39,942 bases of DNA from Planctomycetaceae bacterium. Lineage in GTDB: Bacteria; Planctomycetota; Planctomycetia; Pirellulales; Pirellulaceae. The DNA lies in NCBI GenBank assembly GCA_018658605.1, contig JABHUV010000083.1, positions 1 through 39,942 on the forward strand. Direction: 5' to 3'. Numbering within the stretch: the first letter of the stretch is position 1; the number at the start of each line of letters is the position of its first letter. The position numbers and the translations under genes are program-made. Below are positions 11,401 through 19,321 of this stretch, piece by piece. The notes under the pieces were generated by a model, which did no database searches, was not told the DNA's origin, and worked only from the letters and a program-made list of their open reading frames with translations.

Positions 11401-12127
11401 TTAATAGGTCAAAGTGTGACAGGCTGTTCCACAGCGCCTCTACGGTTTGACCAGTCAATGTCCGCCCAGCTTCATCCGTGATGGTAAAGGAAGCCATGAC
11501 CGGCAAAGATGTGTTGTGGTCTAGGAAATATTTACGGATTGCAAATAGGCATGCCTTAAGGTTGAGCGTATCAAAAGTTGTTTCAGGAAACAGAATGTCA
11601 ACCCCGCCGGCGACTAACGCACTTATTTGACCATAGTAGGAGTCGACATGTTCGGTGAAAATGACTTCGCGAAATCCAGGGTCTTCGATTTGGGGGGAAA
11701 TCGAACAAGTTTTTGTGGTGGGGCCGATGGAACCGGCGACGAAACGTGGTTTGTCGGGGTTGTCATTTGTAAATTCATCGGCAGCGCGACGAGCACACGT
11801 TGCCGCGGCAACGTTCAAGTCGTAAACGAGATCTGGCAAATCGAAATCGGCAATGCCTATTTTGGTAGCACCGAAGGTGTTGGTTTCAATGATATCCGCG
11901 CCAGCCGTTAGGAACCTGCGGTGAATGTCCGTTAACGTGTCAGGGTGCGTGATGGATATCAGATCGACGAAGTTTTTGACATCTTTATGATGGTCTTTGA
12001 ATTGTTCACCACGGATTGTCTGTTCGTCGAAACCTAAGGAAAAGATGGTCGTACCCATAGCGCCATCGAGTACCATTACTCGGTGTTGCATGATTTTTTT
12101 TAGTTCGTCAGTACGATCGGAAGGCAT
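8456..12127 (-). CDS. metH: Cobalamin-dependent methionine synthase
   Basis: Transfers methyl from 5-methyltetrahydrofolate to homocysteine through methylcobalamin, giving methionine. It is full length at 1223 residues, with all modules in order: homocysteine-binding barrel (about 10-325, zinc ligands Cys248, Cys311, Cys312 in GGCCGTTP), pterin-binding barrel (about 355-620, [18 protein letters not shown]), cobalamin cap (about 650-740), B12-binding Rossmann domain (about 745-890, DVHDIGKN with axial His761), and SAM-dependent reactivation domain (about 930-1223, ending with [18 protein letters not shown]). The ATG at 12127 begins right at the family start. The 117-nt leader shows no cobalamin or SAM riboswitch I can recognise. 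The gene lies downstream of the radical SAM operon on the same strand. Confidence 0.97.
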   Translation of the reverse strand: MPSDRTDELKKIMQHRVMVLDGAMGTTIFSLGFDEQTIRGEQFKDHHKDVKNFVDLISITHPDTLTDIHRRFLTAGADIIETNTFGATKIGIADFDLPDLVYDLNVAAATCARRAADEFTNDNPDKPRFVAGSIGPTTKTCSISPQIEDPGFREVIFTEHVDSYYGQISALVAGGVDILFPETTFDTLNLKACLFAIRKYFLDHNTSLPVMASFTITDEAGRTLTGQTVEALWNSLSHFDLLSVGINCALGAEKMRPYIEELSRLAPVHISCHPNAGLPNEFGGFDQTPSEMSQQIGAFLENRWINIIGGCCGTTPEYIAAIAQAAENAAPREVPTVPQLTRLSGQEALTLRPNSNFLMIGERTNVTGSRKFARLIRDELYEEAIDVARQQVLGGAAVIDINMDDALLDGEAAMTRYLNLIAAEPDIAKVPVMIDSSKWSVIEAGLRCQQGKAIVNSISLKDGEEEFLRRARLIRQYGAATVVMAFDEEGQATETSEKVRICKRAYDLLTEQVGLPATDIIFDPNILTVATGIAEHDNYGINFIEATRQIKALCPGVKISGGVSNISFSFRGNNVVREALHSAFLFHAIQAGLDMGIVNAGQLEIYEQIPRDLLECVEDVLLNRRSDATDRLLDLAESYKGQATREIKEDLSWRKQDVAARLSHAMVKGIDAFIEEDVEEFRQMVDRALQVIEGPLMAGMSTVGDLFGAGQMFLPQVVKSARVMKKAVNYLLPFMEEEKLDGDDISHRATILLATVKGDVHDIGKNIVGVVLGCNNYRIIDLGVMVSSEQILNTALEENVDIVGLSGLITPSLDEMVHVAKEMKRRQLDVPLLIGGATTSARHTAVRIAPEYNNPVVHVLDASRSVGVVDKLLNPELRDGYQQSNLDKQAELVTSFETRQLKLVSYEEACNHRLRTDWPEVDISTPEFIGNRTIESQALDTLRDFIDWTPFFMTWQLKGKYPRIFEHKTLGAPARELFEHAQQLLDDIISKQLFRATAVYGFWPANSVADDIIVYTDESRSEQKTVFHALRQQTRRKGQNYFRSLADYVAPLESNRSDYIGAFALTTGIGVEELVAEYDAAGDDYNSIMAKALADRLAEAFAEYLHQHARQCWGYGNSENLSNEELIAEQYRGIRPAPGYPAQPDHTEKSTIWELLEVQQTTGIELTDSFAMLPAASVSGLYFAHPEARYFAVDRIDKEQLEDYARRKNMPVEDARRWLGPIL

Positions 12128-12244
12128 GGTTCGATGTGTTTGTCAAAGGGGGTGTTTCGATGAGAAATATCCAAATTGTGAGTTTACCCGAGGAATTGGA
12201 TTATGGTTAGCCGTAACTACACAATATCTTATTGGCACCTATGT

Positions 12245-13792
12245 TTAACGGGCGGTTTGCGAATGATTGTAATGGTTCTGTTTTCTCCACGTAAACAGGG
12301 CAACGTTGCCAGAGAAGTCAATTCGCGAATATTGTTGTTTGTGGAAAGCTTGTTGAGTTAATTGTTCCCATTGGCGAATTCGGCGAGAACCGCGGACAAT
12401 TACCCATGTGCGAGGTGCCACCAAGTACGGTTGCAGTGTGGCTGCCGAGGTATCAGCGGAACTCAGAGCTGTGACGTTCCAACGCGGCTCTAGACTATAC
12501 AAACCGCGTACTGGGAACTGACAATATTGTTGCAACGGCACTCTGCCAGATTGCACGACCTGCTGCGTCGCTAATTGTGGATCTTCAATTAACCCCGACA
12601 TCAGCAACACATTGCCGCCTCCGGTTTGAGCGTTTAAGTACTGCACAATTTGCTTCCAGGACTCTCGTTTCACCGTTACTGTGTCTGCCAAATATTGCTC
12701 AGCCACACTGTGCCCGAGAACGCCCCACGCACAGAATGCGATTAGAAAGCCCGCAGTTTTCATGACGGGCCGCTGCAGGCGACAAATGGCGGCACAAAAT
12801 AATAAATAGAAGGCAGGTGTGATTGATATCAAGTACCGCGGGAAGAACCAATTGACCCATGCGAACCGGGTACAAATCCAAGCGGTTAGCAGCGGCAGTA
12901 GTCCCCACATGAGGAGTGTTTTGATGCTGGAATCGCTCGCCGAGTGTTCGGCGTTATTTTTCAGTTTTGTAAGTGCCTGATGTTTTTGTAGGAGGCGGTC
13001 GAGTATTAGCAAGCCACAGGGAATCATTACTAAGGCGATTATGGGGAAACTGGTAGCGAGTCCTTCAACGGTAGCCCGTTCTGGCGTAATAAACGTTGCC
13101 CAGTTGTCGCGCATCGCGAAAACTGAAGCGACATGATTCAGCCGTGCAAAGGCAAAGGTGGCAATTGTGACGGTTTGTAACAGTAGAATTTTGATAGGTA
13201 TTTGGTTGCCGTTAGGGAAGATTACCCGCGACAAAAATAGCACGCCAATAATAGGCAACGCTGTATAATGGGTGTAGAACATGGCCGTTGCACAGAGCGT
13301 CCACATGACTTCCGTTAATACCCTAGATGGGAAATGTTGAATGCGGGTGGTTTGCAGAGTGAACAGGAGGATTGTTAAAAACATCAGAAACGCGTAAGGC
13401 CGCGCTTCTAGCGCAAAAAGAGTTACCAAACGGTCGCTGGCGAACATCACCATGACACAGCCGAGTAACACAGGGTGCACTTTTTTCATCACTCCCCAGC
13501 CTGCCATGAGTGCGATGCTGGCGATGGTTGATATTATGGAAAACGATCGCAGGACTGATTCTGAGGAACCAGCAAGTTCGGTGATAGCTTTGAGGATGAA
13601 GTAATACAGCGGCGATTGATTTCCGGCGTTCCCGCGGGGAATAATGTCTGCAAATCCGCCGTTGACGGTCCACGATGTGTGCAGTTCGTCGATCCACAGC
13701 GGCTTATCAATGTAAGTGATGGTTATTGCGACCAGAGCAAATCCAGCGATGGCTGTTATTGTTAAAATGGCAAGGATTTGTTGATGGCGCAT
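12245..13792 (-). CDS. GT39/ArnT-like membrane glycosyltransferase
   Basis: A 515-residue polytopic membrane protein resembling the PMT/ArnT (GT39, GT-C fold) family, which moves sugars from polyprenyl-phosphate donors to lipids or proteins on the outer face of the membrane. After the first helix it has PLWIDELHTSW, where Asp35 and Glu36 match the acidic catalytic loop of GT-C enzymes, and then QSPLYYFILKAI, the usual second motif. About ten more hydrophobic helices follow, and a soluble C-terminal domain of about 150 residues. It starts 27 nt after the metallophosphoesterase-like gene and is the last gene of that operon. Substrate unknown. Confidence 0.72.
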   Translation of the reverse strand: MRHQQILAILTITAIAGFALVAITITYIDKPLWIDELHTSWTVNGGFADIIPRGNAGNQSPLYYFILKAITELAGSSESVLRSFSIISTIASIALMAGWGVMKKVHPVLLGCVMVMFASDRLVTLFALEARPYAFLMFLTILLFTLQTTRIQHFPSRVLTEVMWTLCATAMFYTHYTALPIIGVLFLSRVIFPNGNQIPIKILLLQTVTIATFAFARLNHVASVFAMRDNWATFITPERATVEGLATSFPIIALVMIPCGLLILDRLLQKHQALTKLKNNAEHSASDSSIKTLLMWGLLPLLTAWICTRFAWVNWFFPRYLISITPAFYLLFCAAICRLQRPVMKTAGFLIAFCAWGVLGHSVAEQYLADTVTVKRESWKQIVQYLNAQTGGGNVLLMSGLIEDPQLATQQVVQSGRVPLQQYCQFPVRGLYSLEPRWNVTALSSADTSAATLQPYLVAPRTWVIVRGSRRIRQWEQLTQQAFHKQQYSRIDFSGNVALFTWRKQNHYNHSQTAR

Positions 13793-13819
13793 AATCAGTT
13801 TAGCGGTTACGAGGACAAC

Positions 13820-14602
13820 CTAGTGCTTGCCAAGGGTTCGTTCTTTTTGTGGTAGGACTTCCAAGCAAGTCGTCCACCAGCCAGTTTTGATTGTGTCAAT
13901 AAACTCGCGTGGCAATTGTTCGTTTTGCATGTCTTGGGCAAGTTGTTGATAATCATACTGGATTGGAATGAATTCGACAGCGGTTTTGCTACCGGACACT
14001 TCGAGTATGGTGTACCAGACGTTGGTCGTGCCATCGTTTTCGGGACGACCAAGTACTCCGACGTTTACGAATAGCCCCCTAGGGAGTTGTCTTTGCCACT
14101 TTATCCCAGTATGCGTCACCGCAATTACGTCGGCGGCATGTTGGGAGAAAAACGGATCTAGGAAATGATCGGGTGACGTTGATTCCCAGAGGAATTCGTT
14201 TAGTTTTCGGGGGCTGCCATGGCATAGTAGGATTTGAGTTTGTTCAACTTGGATGATGCGGGTGCGTGGTAGTTGGCGAAGGTAAGCTTTGTTTTCAGCG
14301 CATGTATGTTGCTGCGTATATTGATAGCTTATGTTTGCAAAGTAGTTATCACGTTCATCGGTATAACCGCATTGGCAGTTATCTAAATCGTTGCCAATGG
14401 AATTGTCGTAGTTGCCTTGAATGCATTGCACGTTATGTCGGTGGAGAATAGGGAATATGCGATCTGGAAACGGGCCGAATGCTCCGAGGTCGCCCAGGCA
14501 GTAAAGGTCAGATATCCCGCGACCACGGGCGTCATTAATAGCTGCAGCGAGTGCCAAGTAGTTGCTGTACACTCCGCCGAATAACGCGATGCTTGTCGTC
14601 AT
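13820..14602 (-). CDS. Metallophosphoesterase-like protein with degenerate metal site
   Basis: A 260-residue protein of the calcineurin-like phosphoesterase fold. Motif positions are clear but the ligands are changed. The first motif, normally D-x-H-S-N, reads G10-V-Y12-S-N, so both the Asp and the His are lost. GDLGAFGP keeps Asp38. GNHD reads GNYD with Asn64 kept. The CHGSP block keeps His128. The final GHTH reads T-H164-T-G166, losing one His. A Cys-rich stretch (CQCGYTDERDNY, 76-87) is unusual. It is therefore unlikely to be a normal two-metal phosphatase. Its start overlaps the radical SAM stop as TAATG, so translation is coupled. It may be a regulatory or binding partner of the neighbouring enzymes. 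Confidence 0.75.
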   Translation of the reverse strand: MTTSIALFGGVYSNYLALAAAINDARGRGISDLYCLGDLGAFGPFPDRIFPILHRHNVQCIQGNYDNSIGNDLDNCQCGYTDERDNYFANISYQYTQQHTCAENKAYLRQLPRTRIIQVEQTQILLCHGSPRKLNEFLWESTSPDHFLDPFFSQHAADVIAVTHTGIKWQRQLPRGLFVNVGVLGRPENDGTTNVWYTILEVSGSKTAVEFIPIQYDYQQLAQDMQNEQLPREFIDTIKTGWWTTCLEVLPQKERTLGKH

Positions 14603-15501
14603 TAAGCATCTCCACTCGTAAGGCCAAGTGAGGAATTAGAACAGATTGCTCCGTATTGATAGCAAGTGAGACAGGCACCATGTGTGATGGCGTAGTCTGT
14701 TTGAGTCGCCTGTTGCAAGTTGGTACCAAGAAATGAATCGGGTTCCTCGATCAGGATTGGACAGACGTGGACTCCGCGATCTGTGACGATTCGCGCGTGC
14801 TCGCAAACGAGTTGCGAGTTATCGAATTCGTCTAGCATTTCCGAGGTCACCCGTTGTGCGTCGGTATATCCACTGCTGCGTTGTGCTTCTGCACCGATTT
14901 GCAAAGCGGGTAGAAGTTTAATGCGTGGACGACCGTAGCCAGCTTCCTTAAGAGTCGTGATGAAATTGGCTAATACGGCACGGTCGTCGGCTATTGGCCA
15001 GGTCCGAGTCGCCGTGATGATTGGCAGGAAGCCCGCTTTGACGAGTTGCTGTACGCCTGCCAGCGCTCGTGCAAAGGTTCCGGTACCTCGAATCGGATCA
15101 TTGGTAGCGGGATCAAATCCGTCAATCGAGACTCGGAATTCAAGGCTATAGCGACTTGCTCGAGATGCTGCGACCAAGGCGTCGATCCAGTCCGGTTTGA
15201 GTACGGTTGCATTGGTCAGCACAGTCGCGGGACCGTATTTGAGAGTTGCGCTGAGGATCGCCGTCATTTCGGGATTTAGAAATGGTTCTCCTCCAGTAAA
15301 GTAATAGCCTTTAACTCCGAGTTCTACGCTTTGTTGCAGCGATGCTTGGACTGCTGCTAGCGATAGAAATCCAAAATTGTTGTTGGTGGGACTACAGGAG
15401 ATGAAACAGTGGTTGCATGAGAGATTGCAAAGTGTCCCGCTGACCTGAAACCAAAGTTCATCAAGATGAGACAAGCTGACAGTGGGTAATATTGTTGACA
15501 T
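14602..15501 (-). CDS. Radical SAM protein with Cys-rich C-terminus (SPASM-like)
   Basis: A radical SAM enzyme of 299 residues. The SAM 4Fe-4S motif is CNLSCNHC (Cys25, Cys29, Cys32), followed by the SAM-binding GGEP (70-73). The C-terminal part has Cys233, Cys247, Cys277, Cys280 and Cys287 (VCEHARIV, HVCPILI, ACLTCYQYGAIC), consistent with one auxiliary Fe-S cluster as in SPASM/twitch proteins, which often modify peptides or build cofactors. ATG 15501 is used, 7 nt after the stop of the FAD gene; ATG 15525 inside that gene is also possible. I cannot assign a substrate. No small Cys-rich precursor peptide is evident next to it. It is coupled to the metallophosphoesterase-like gene by a TAATG overlap. 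Confidence 0.82.
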   Translation of the reverse strand: MSTILPTVSLSHLDELWFQVSGTLCNLSCNHCFISCSPTNNNFGFLSLAAVQASLQQSVELGVKGYYFTGGEPFLNPEMTAILSATLKYGPATVLTNATVLKPDWIDALVAASRASRYSLEFRVSIDGFDPATNDPIRGTGTFARALAGVQQLVKAGFLPIITATRTWPIADDRAVLANFITTLKEAGYGRPRIKLLPALQIGAEAQRSSGYTDAQRVTSEMLDEFDNSQLVCEHARIVTDRGVHVCPILIEEPDSFLGTNLQQATQTDYAITHGACLTCYQYGAICSNSSLGLTSGDA

Positions 15502-15508
15502 GACGGAA

Positions 15509-16756
15509 TTATTTGAATGTGGCATAGAGGTCGAGGTCTTTGCGGTCCCCAATAATTTGAAACAGCTGCGTTATTTGTTGCAATCCCACACTGAATAAGA
15601 AGTTTGAATTGCGCCCGTAGCTTTTAACTCCGAGGACGTAAAAATTGGGTTCTGGATTAATAAGATCTGTTGAACACATGGGTGATTGATCAAGGCAGTC
15701 TTCGGATCCGTGGTCTAGTAGTTTAGCGGCGAGTTGGATTGGTCCCTCGGTTGCATAGCATAGGTGGACTTGTAGTTCTCGGAATATGGAGTTGTCGGGT
15801 TGAAATCCGGTATGCGCAAAAATTTGATCGACGACGAGCGTTATCTGTTTGCGGTCGTTTTCATCGTCGTGGTATTGGTGTAACTCCACTTCGAATGTTC
15901 CGGCATCTTGCTGCGTTATGCGGTGGATGATGGTTCCCGCGAGACGAGTGACTTGTTTGTTAGATGGTGTTTGGTTTGCTTGTTGAACTAGGTCACGGCG
16001 ATTACTCAACGGGTCATTAGCGATGGTGGTAATTCCTAATTGGTTCGAGTTGCGTGTAATCCAGGTAATGGTTGCCTCTGCGGTCGAGCGAGTTTGAGTT
16101 AGGTTGACTAGGGTGTGGGCAGCGGTATGCCCAGATCCAACGACTAGGATGCGTTGGTTGCTAAGAGTGGCCGCATGCTCAGCAGTTGGACTCAGTCGGT
16201 GAAATTGATTGTGACAATTGTTCTCGCCAATAGCGGTTCCGCCACCAGCACCAATTGGATTGGGTTGCCCAAGGACACCGGAGGTGTCGATAACGATGTC
16301 CGCGGTAATAACAGTTTCTTGATTACCATCTTGGATTAATACGCGAAACGTATCGGCGACGCGGGATTGCCGGTCAGCTAGATCGGTTTTGATGTGCCAC
16401 GAACGGGAAACGGAAAGAACTTTCGTGTTCGTGCGAATATGGTTAACGATTAGGTCGGTATGACTTAGTGGCTCGAGATAATTTTTGAACCACTGGGTTC
16501 CAGTCTGTAATTGGTCCAAAGCATCCAATGGATGGTTGGGAGATTGACCTGCGATGGCTGCTCGCCCTAATGTTGAACTATTGTCTCCAAATGATGAGAA
16601 CATACTGATGTGCTGCCACTGCAATACATGTTGGCAGACTTGACCTTTTTCGATCAGGGTGACTTGGTAGCCCAAGTAGCGAGCATAGAGTGCCGTTTCG
16701 AGTCCGATGGGGCCAGCACCGATGATGATGATATGAGCGGGAGTGTCGATTGCCAT
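15509..16756 (-). CDS. FAD/NAD(P)-binding oxidoreductase (flavin monooxygenase / thioredoxin-reductase-like)
   Basis: A 415-residue flavoprotein. The N-terminal dinucleotide-binding motif IIIIGAGPIGLETA has Gly13, Gly15 and Gly18, followed by an acidic Glu at the end of the second strand (TLIEKG), as for FAD. A second Rossmann motif, ILVVGSGHTAAHTL (Gly207, Gly209, Ala212), is typical of NAD(P)H binding in CzcO/FMO-like enzymes. A late FAD-contact strand reads FAHTGFQPD. ATG 16756 is chosen because it starts right before the Rossmann strand; upstream codons look non-coding. It is the first gene of the operon with the radical SAM and metallophosphoesterase-like genes, so it probably acts in the same pathway. 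Substrate unknown. Confidence 0.8.
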   Translation of the reverse strand: MAIDTPAHIIIIGAGPIGLETALYARYLGYQVTLIEKGQVCQHVLQWQHISMFSSFGDNSSTLGRAAIAGQSPNHPLDALDQLQTGTQWFKNYLEPLSHTDLIVNHIRTNTKVLSVSRSWHIKTDLADRQSRVADTFRVLIQDGNQETVITADIVIDTSGVLGQPNPIGAGGGTAIGENNCHNQFHRLSPTAEHAATLSNQRILVVGSGHTAAHTLVNLTQTRSTAEATITWITRNSNQLGITTIANDPLSNRRDLVQQANQTPSNKQVTRLAGTIIHRITQQDAGTFEVELHQYHDDENDRKQITLVVDQIFAHTGFQPDNSIFRELQVHLCYATEGPIQLAAKLLDHGSEDCLDQSPMCSTDLINPEPNFYVLGVKSYGRNSNFLFSVGLQQITQLFQIIGDRKDLDLYATFK

Positions 16757-17014
16757 AAAATTCGTTTCGTTCTCAGCAATGACGTTTGCTTGCCTGTTGT
16801 TGGTATGCTGTCGTATTCTAATATGAAAACGGCAGCAGTAGTACCACAAACAATGTGGTTAAGGGATAGAGTCCACCGTCAGCGGATGCCCGTTTGTATC
16901 GCGGAAATTAATACCGCAAATCAGTTTCCACGTGTGTAATGCAAGTACAGTTTCGAATAAATTGAAATTGCAATTGTGTAGATTATCTCAAATCGTAGGA
17001 CTTGGAGTTGGAAA

Positions 17015-18157
17015 TTAGGAATTAATAGGATCCGTTATGTTACTATTACGGAGGATGCTGAAATGGGAGATGTCAATGGCTGGTGTATCACCGGTCATGA
17101 GATCAGCCATCACGACAGCTGTGGCAGGTGACATTTGTAGGCCACTGCGAAAGTGGCCAGCGGCGATAAATAAATTGTCCGCTGCGGTGATGCGACCCAG
17201 ATAGGGCATGCCATCGAAACTCGCCGGACGTAAACCTGACCAACTTTGTTTAATCTCGAGTCGGTTGAGTGGTGGAACAAGTTGACCGGCGAAATCTGCC
17301 AATTGATCGAGCATCTGCTGAGTCGTCCCTTTGTTAAATCCAACCTCTTCTTCGCACGAGCCAACTAAAACATGTCCATCTCGCCGTGGAATCACATAAC
17401 GTGACCCCTCATTGATCACTCGATTGATGGTTCCTGTTGCTGCCTGATACAACAGCATCTGTCCACGAATAGGAACAATGCCATTTTCAATATTCAGTTG
17501 TTGTAATAACATGGTTGACCAAGCACCGGCGGTAATGCATATTTGCCTAGCTCTCAACGAGCCCCGTGGCGAAGGCACACTATGGATATGGCCTTGGTCG
17601 ATTGGAATATCATTGACAGCACAGTGAGGTGTAATGAGTACACCGTTCTTTTCACATGCCGCAACCAGTGCTTGTAAATGTCGCGGATTGCGGAGCAGCG
17701 CATCGTTAGGCAAATAATAGGCAGCGAGAAATTCATCAGGATCCAGTGCCGGCTCGAGTTTGCGCAGTTGTTGTGAGTCGAGTTTTTCAACGGCAATACC
17801 TTCCGCTGGTAAGGTGGCAAGCAATCCTGCTAGGGCGGCTGCTTCACCCGCACGGCGCGCAACGTGCACGCCCCCGCAAAATTCAAAGTGGTTATCAATG
17901 CCGGTGTCAATTTTTAGACGGTCAGCCCATATTGGATGGAGTTGCTGGCTGAGTCCGCGTAGTTTATCAAGCGGGTTTAAGGCGTGTTGCAAATTCGCGT
18001 CCGGTAAGATTCCGCCGCCTGCCCATGAAGCTTCACGCCCCGGTAAGTTTGCATCAATTATGTGAACGGTTTTACCGCGAATGGATAGTTCCCACGCGAG
18101 CGACAACCCAATGACACCGGCTCCAATAATCAGCACATCATGTTGTGCGTCGTTCAT
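17015..18157 (-). CDS. thiO: Glycine oxidase ThiO
   Basis: FAD enzyme that oxidises glycine to iminoglycine (dehydroglycine) for the thiazole half of thiamine, in the cytoplasm. It has 380 residues with the DAAO/ThiO pattern: VLIIGAGVIGLSLAWELS (Gly12, Gly14, Gly17), REASWAGGGIL after the second strand, a mid GIVPIRGQML block, and the C-terminal GLRPASFDGMPYLGR and HFRSGLQMSPATA segments that contact FAD. Its start overlaps the stop of the DUF2064 gene by 4 nt (ATGA). No thiS or thiG lies beside it. thiC is about 9 kb away on the same strand. A related D-amino-acid oxidase is a less likely alternative. Confidence 0.85.
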   Translation of the reverse strand: MNDAQHDVLIIGAGVIGLSLAWELSIRGKTVHIIDANLPGREASWAGGGILPDANLQHALNPLDKLRGLSQQLHPIWADRLKIDTGIDNHFEFCGGVHVARRAGEAAALAGLLATLPAEGIAVEKLDSQQLRKLEPALDPDEFLAAYYLPNDALLRNPRHLQALVAACEKNGVLITPHCAVNDIPIDQGHIHSVPSPRGSLRARQICITAGAWSTMLLQQLNIENGIVPIRGQMLLYQAATGTINRVINEGSRYVIPRRDGHVLVGSCEEEVGFNKGTTQQMLDQLADFAGQLVPPLNRLEIKQSWSGLRPASFDGMPYLGRITAADNLFIAAGHFRSGLQMSPATAVVMADLMTGDTPAIDISHFSILRNSNITDPINS

Positions 18158-18825
18158 GACAAGAACTCCCGTTGCAGCGAATTGAGTTCATCGCAAAGCC
18201 AGTGTCCACTCTGTTCGAGGTCTTGCTGTAATTCGTGGAAATCATCAATCGTATCGACGTCGAGCCAAGGGGGTAGTAGTGAGTAGGAGATGTTAGCGTT
18301 TTGTAGTTTGGTGATCGTCTGTTGGAGAACATCGTCGGTGGACCAATCAACGTCTTCAAACACGGGTGGCACGATATTGCGTGCTCCGATGAGATAATAT
18401 CCGCCGTCGCGGGCAGGACCGATGACACACTGATGTGTATCAAGTTGATCAAATGCTTGTTGGAGTAGTGCTGCGGGTAAGTGCGGACTGTCGCTGCCGA
18501 TCAGAACAACCTTTTCGATTTGGTGGGCATGTGCGTCAACGAAATATGCGAGCATGCGTTGTCCGAGATCGCCCGTGGCCTGAGCAACCATGGTCCAGCC
18601 AGCGGGTAGGCATTGGATAAATTCGGTGTATTGGTCAGTCGGAGTGAAAGCAAGTACACTGCGTTGGGCGATGCCGGTAGCTGTTTCCAGCGTCGCTTGG
18701 ACAAATTGCCGATAAACGTTTGCTGCAAATTCATGGTTGGTATCGCGTGCAAGTCGAGTTTTTACTTGACCCGGCTCCCAGTATTTAGCGAACACACCGA
18801 GTTGAGATTGAAATGGTTTGGTCAC
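18154..18825 (-). CDS. TIGR04282/DUF2064 glycosyltransferase-like protein
   Basis: A 223-residue protein of the GT-A nucleotidyl/glycosyltransferase fold, family DUF2064 (TIGR04282, annotated for some members as arsenosugar biosynthesis). Motifs seen: FAKYWEPGQVKTRLA (nucleotide-binding, Lys22), LIGSDSPHLPA (metal-binding D-S-D-like segment), GPARDGGYYLIGA, and WLDVDTIDDF near the end. Many genomes have this protein without arsenic genes, and I see no arsM or arsenosugar radical SAM gene here, so the exact product is open. It overlaps the glutaredoxin-like gene and thiO by 4 nt each, so the three are translated as a unit. Confidence 0.82.
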   Translation of the reverse strand: MTKPFQSQLGVFAKYWEPGQVKTRLARDTNHEFAANVYRQFVQATLETATGIAQRSVLAFTPTDQYTEFIQCLPAGWTMVAQATGDLGQRMLAYFVDAHAHQIEKVVLIGSDSPHLPAALLQQAFDQLDTHQCVIGPARDGGYYLIGARNIVPPVFEDVDWSTDDVLQQTITKLQNANISYSLLPPWLDVDTIDDFHELQQDLEQSGHWLCDELNSLQREFLS

Positions 18826-19058
18826 AAACGGCTTCCTATGATACGGCGTAGTAGGACTTCGTTGATTTTACCACGGAAACGCACCTTTCCATCAATCTCT
18901 ACGACGGGAATGCACATTTCGTACTTGTCAAGTAATTCTGAATCCTGAGAGATATCAATAGTCTTTATGGAGAATCCGTACATATCGAGTATTTCATAGG
19001 CTTTATCGCACAGCGGGCAATTGTCTCGAGAATAAAGTGTGGCGGAAAATGAGGACAT
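18822..19058 (-). CDS. Glutaredoxin-like protein (DUF836 type)
   Basis: A 78-residue thioredoxin-fold protein. It begins with a short strand (SATLYSRDNC) and has the redox motif CPLC (Cys14, Cys17), then a helix and a cis-Pro region CIPVVEIDGKVRF followed by RGKINEVLLRRII. This matches small glutaredoxin-like proteins of the DUF836 family. Likely role: thiol-disulfide exchange in the cytoplasm, target unknown. It is the first gene of the unit with the DUF2064 protein and ThiO (ATGA overlap). Confidence 0.85.
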   Translation of the reverse strand: MSSFSATLYSRDNCPLCDKAYEILDMYGFSIKTIDISQDSELLDKYEMCIPVVEIDGKVRFRGKINEVLLRRIIGSRL

Positions 19059-19321
19059 TTGATGAGTTCGTGCGTTTTAATTGTAGGTTGATTGTGGCGG
19101 CGCCGGTAAAGTCCTTATTTTATTATCTATTGTGGTTGCGCCGATACCGTATGTCGACGCTTTCTAATACTATTAGCTACATATACAGCGGTTAAACTAT
19201 ATAGCGGTAAGCGACATTAAAGTCTTGATACGCTATGATGGTTGCTTCACGTTAACTAGTATATCCAAGCCTTTTTACAGTTTGTCACTCCGTGTGCCAA
19301 TTTTCTCAATCCGAGTAAACC
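19059..19321. other. Divergent promoter region with imperfect direct repeat
   Basis: About 260 nt between the divergent glutaredoxin-like gene and the kinase gene. It contains two similar 13-14-nt units, tatacagcggttaa (19182-19195) and tatatagcggtaa (19198-19210), which could be an operator for a dimeric regulator. No gene or terminator is supported. Confidence 0.3.

Noticed and set aside
8456..12127. Long plus-strand ORFs opposite metH as real genes
   Set aside because: They lie fully inside metH on the other strand and have no recognisable domain or coding pattern.
12128..12244. Possible cobalamin, SAM or SAH riboswitch upstream of metH
   Set aside because: The leader is only 117 nt and none of the conserved boxes of these aptamers can be read on the minus strand.
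16843..16859. 6-bp inverted repeat ACCACA-5 nt-TGTGGT as a terminator
   Set aside because: No T-run follows on either strand, so it does not qualify; it may be incidental.
16823..16939. Small plus-strand ORF (38 codons, MKTAAVVPQTMW...) ahead of the flavoprotein operon, as a possible radical SAM precursor peptide
   Set aside because: It is on the opposite strand to the operon, has one Cys and no recognisable leader-core pattern, and no ribosome binding site.
18154..18825. Arsenosugar biosynthesis locus
   Set aside because: Only the DUF2064 family name suggests it; no arsM, arsenosugar radical SAM or arsenic-resistance gene is in the window.
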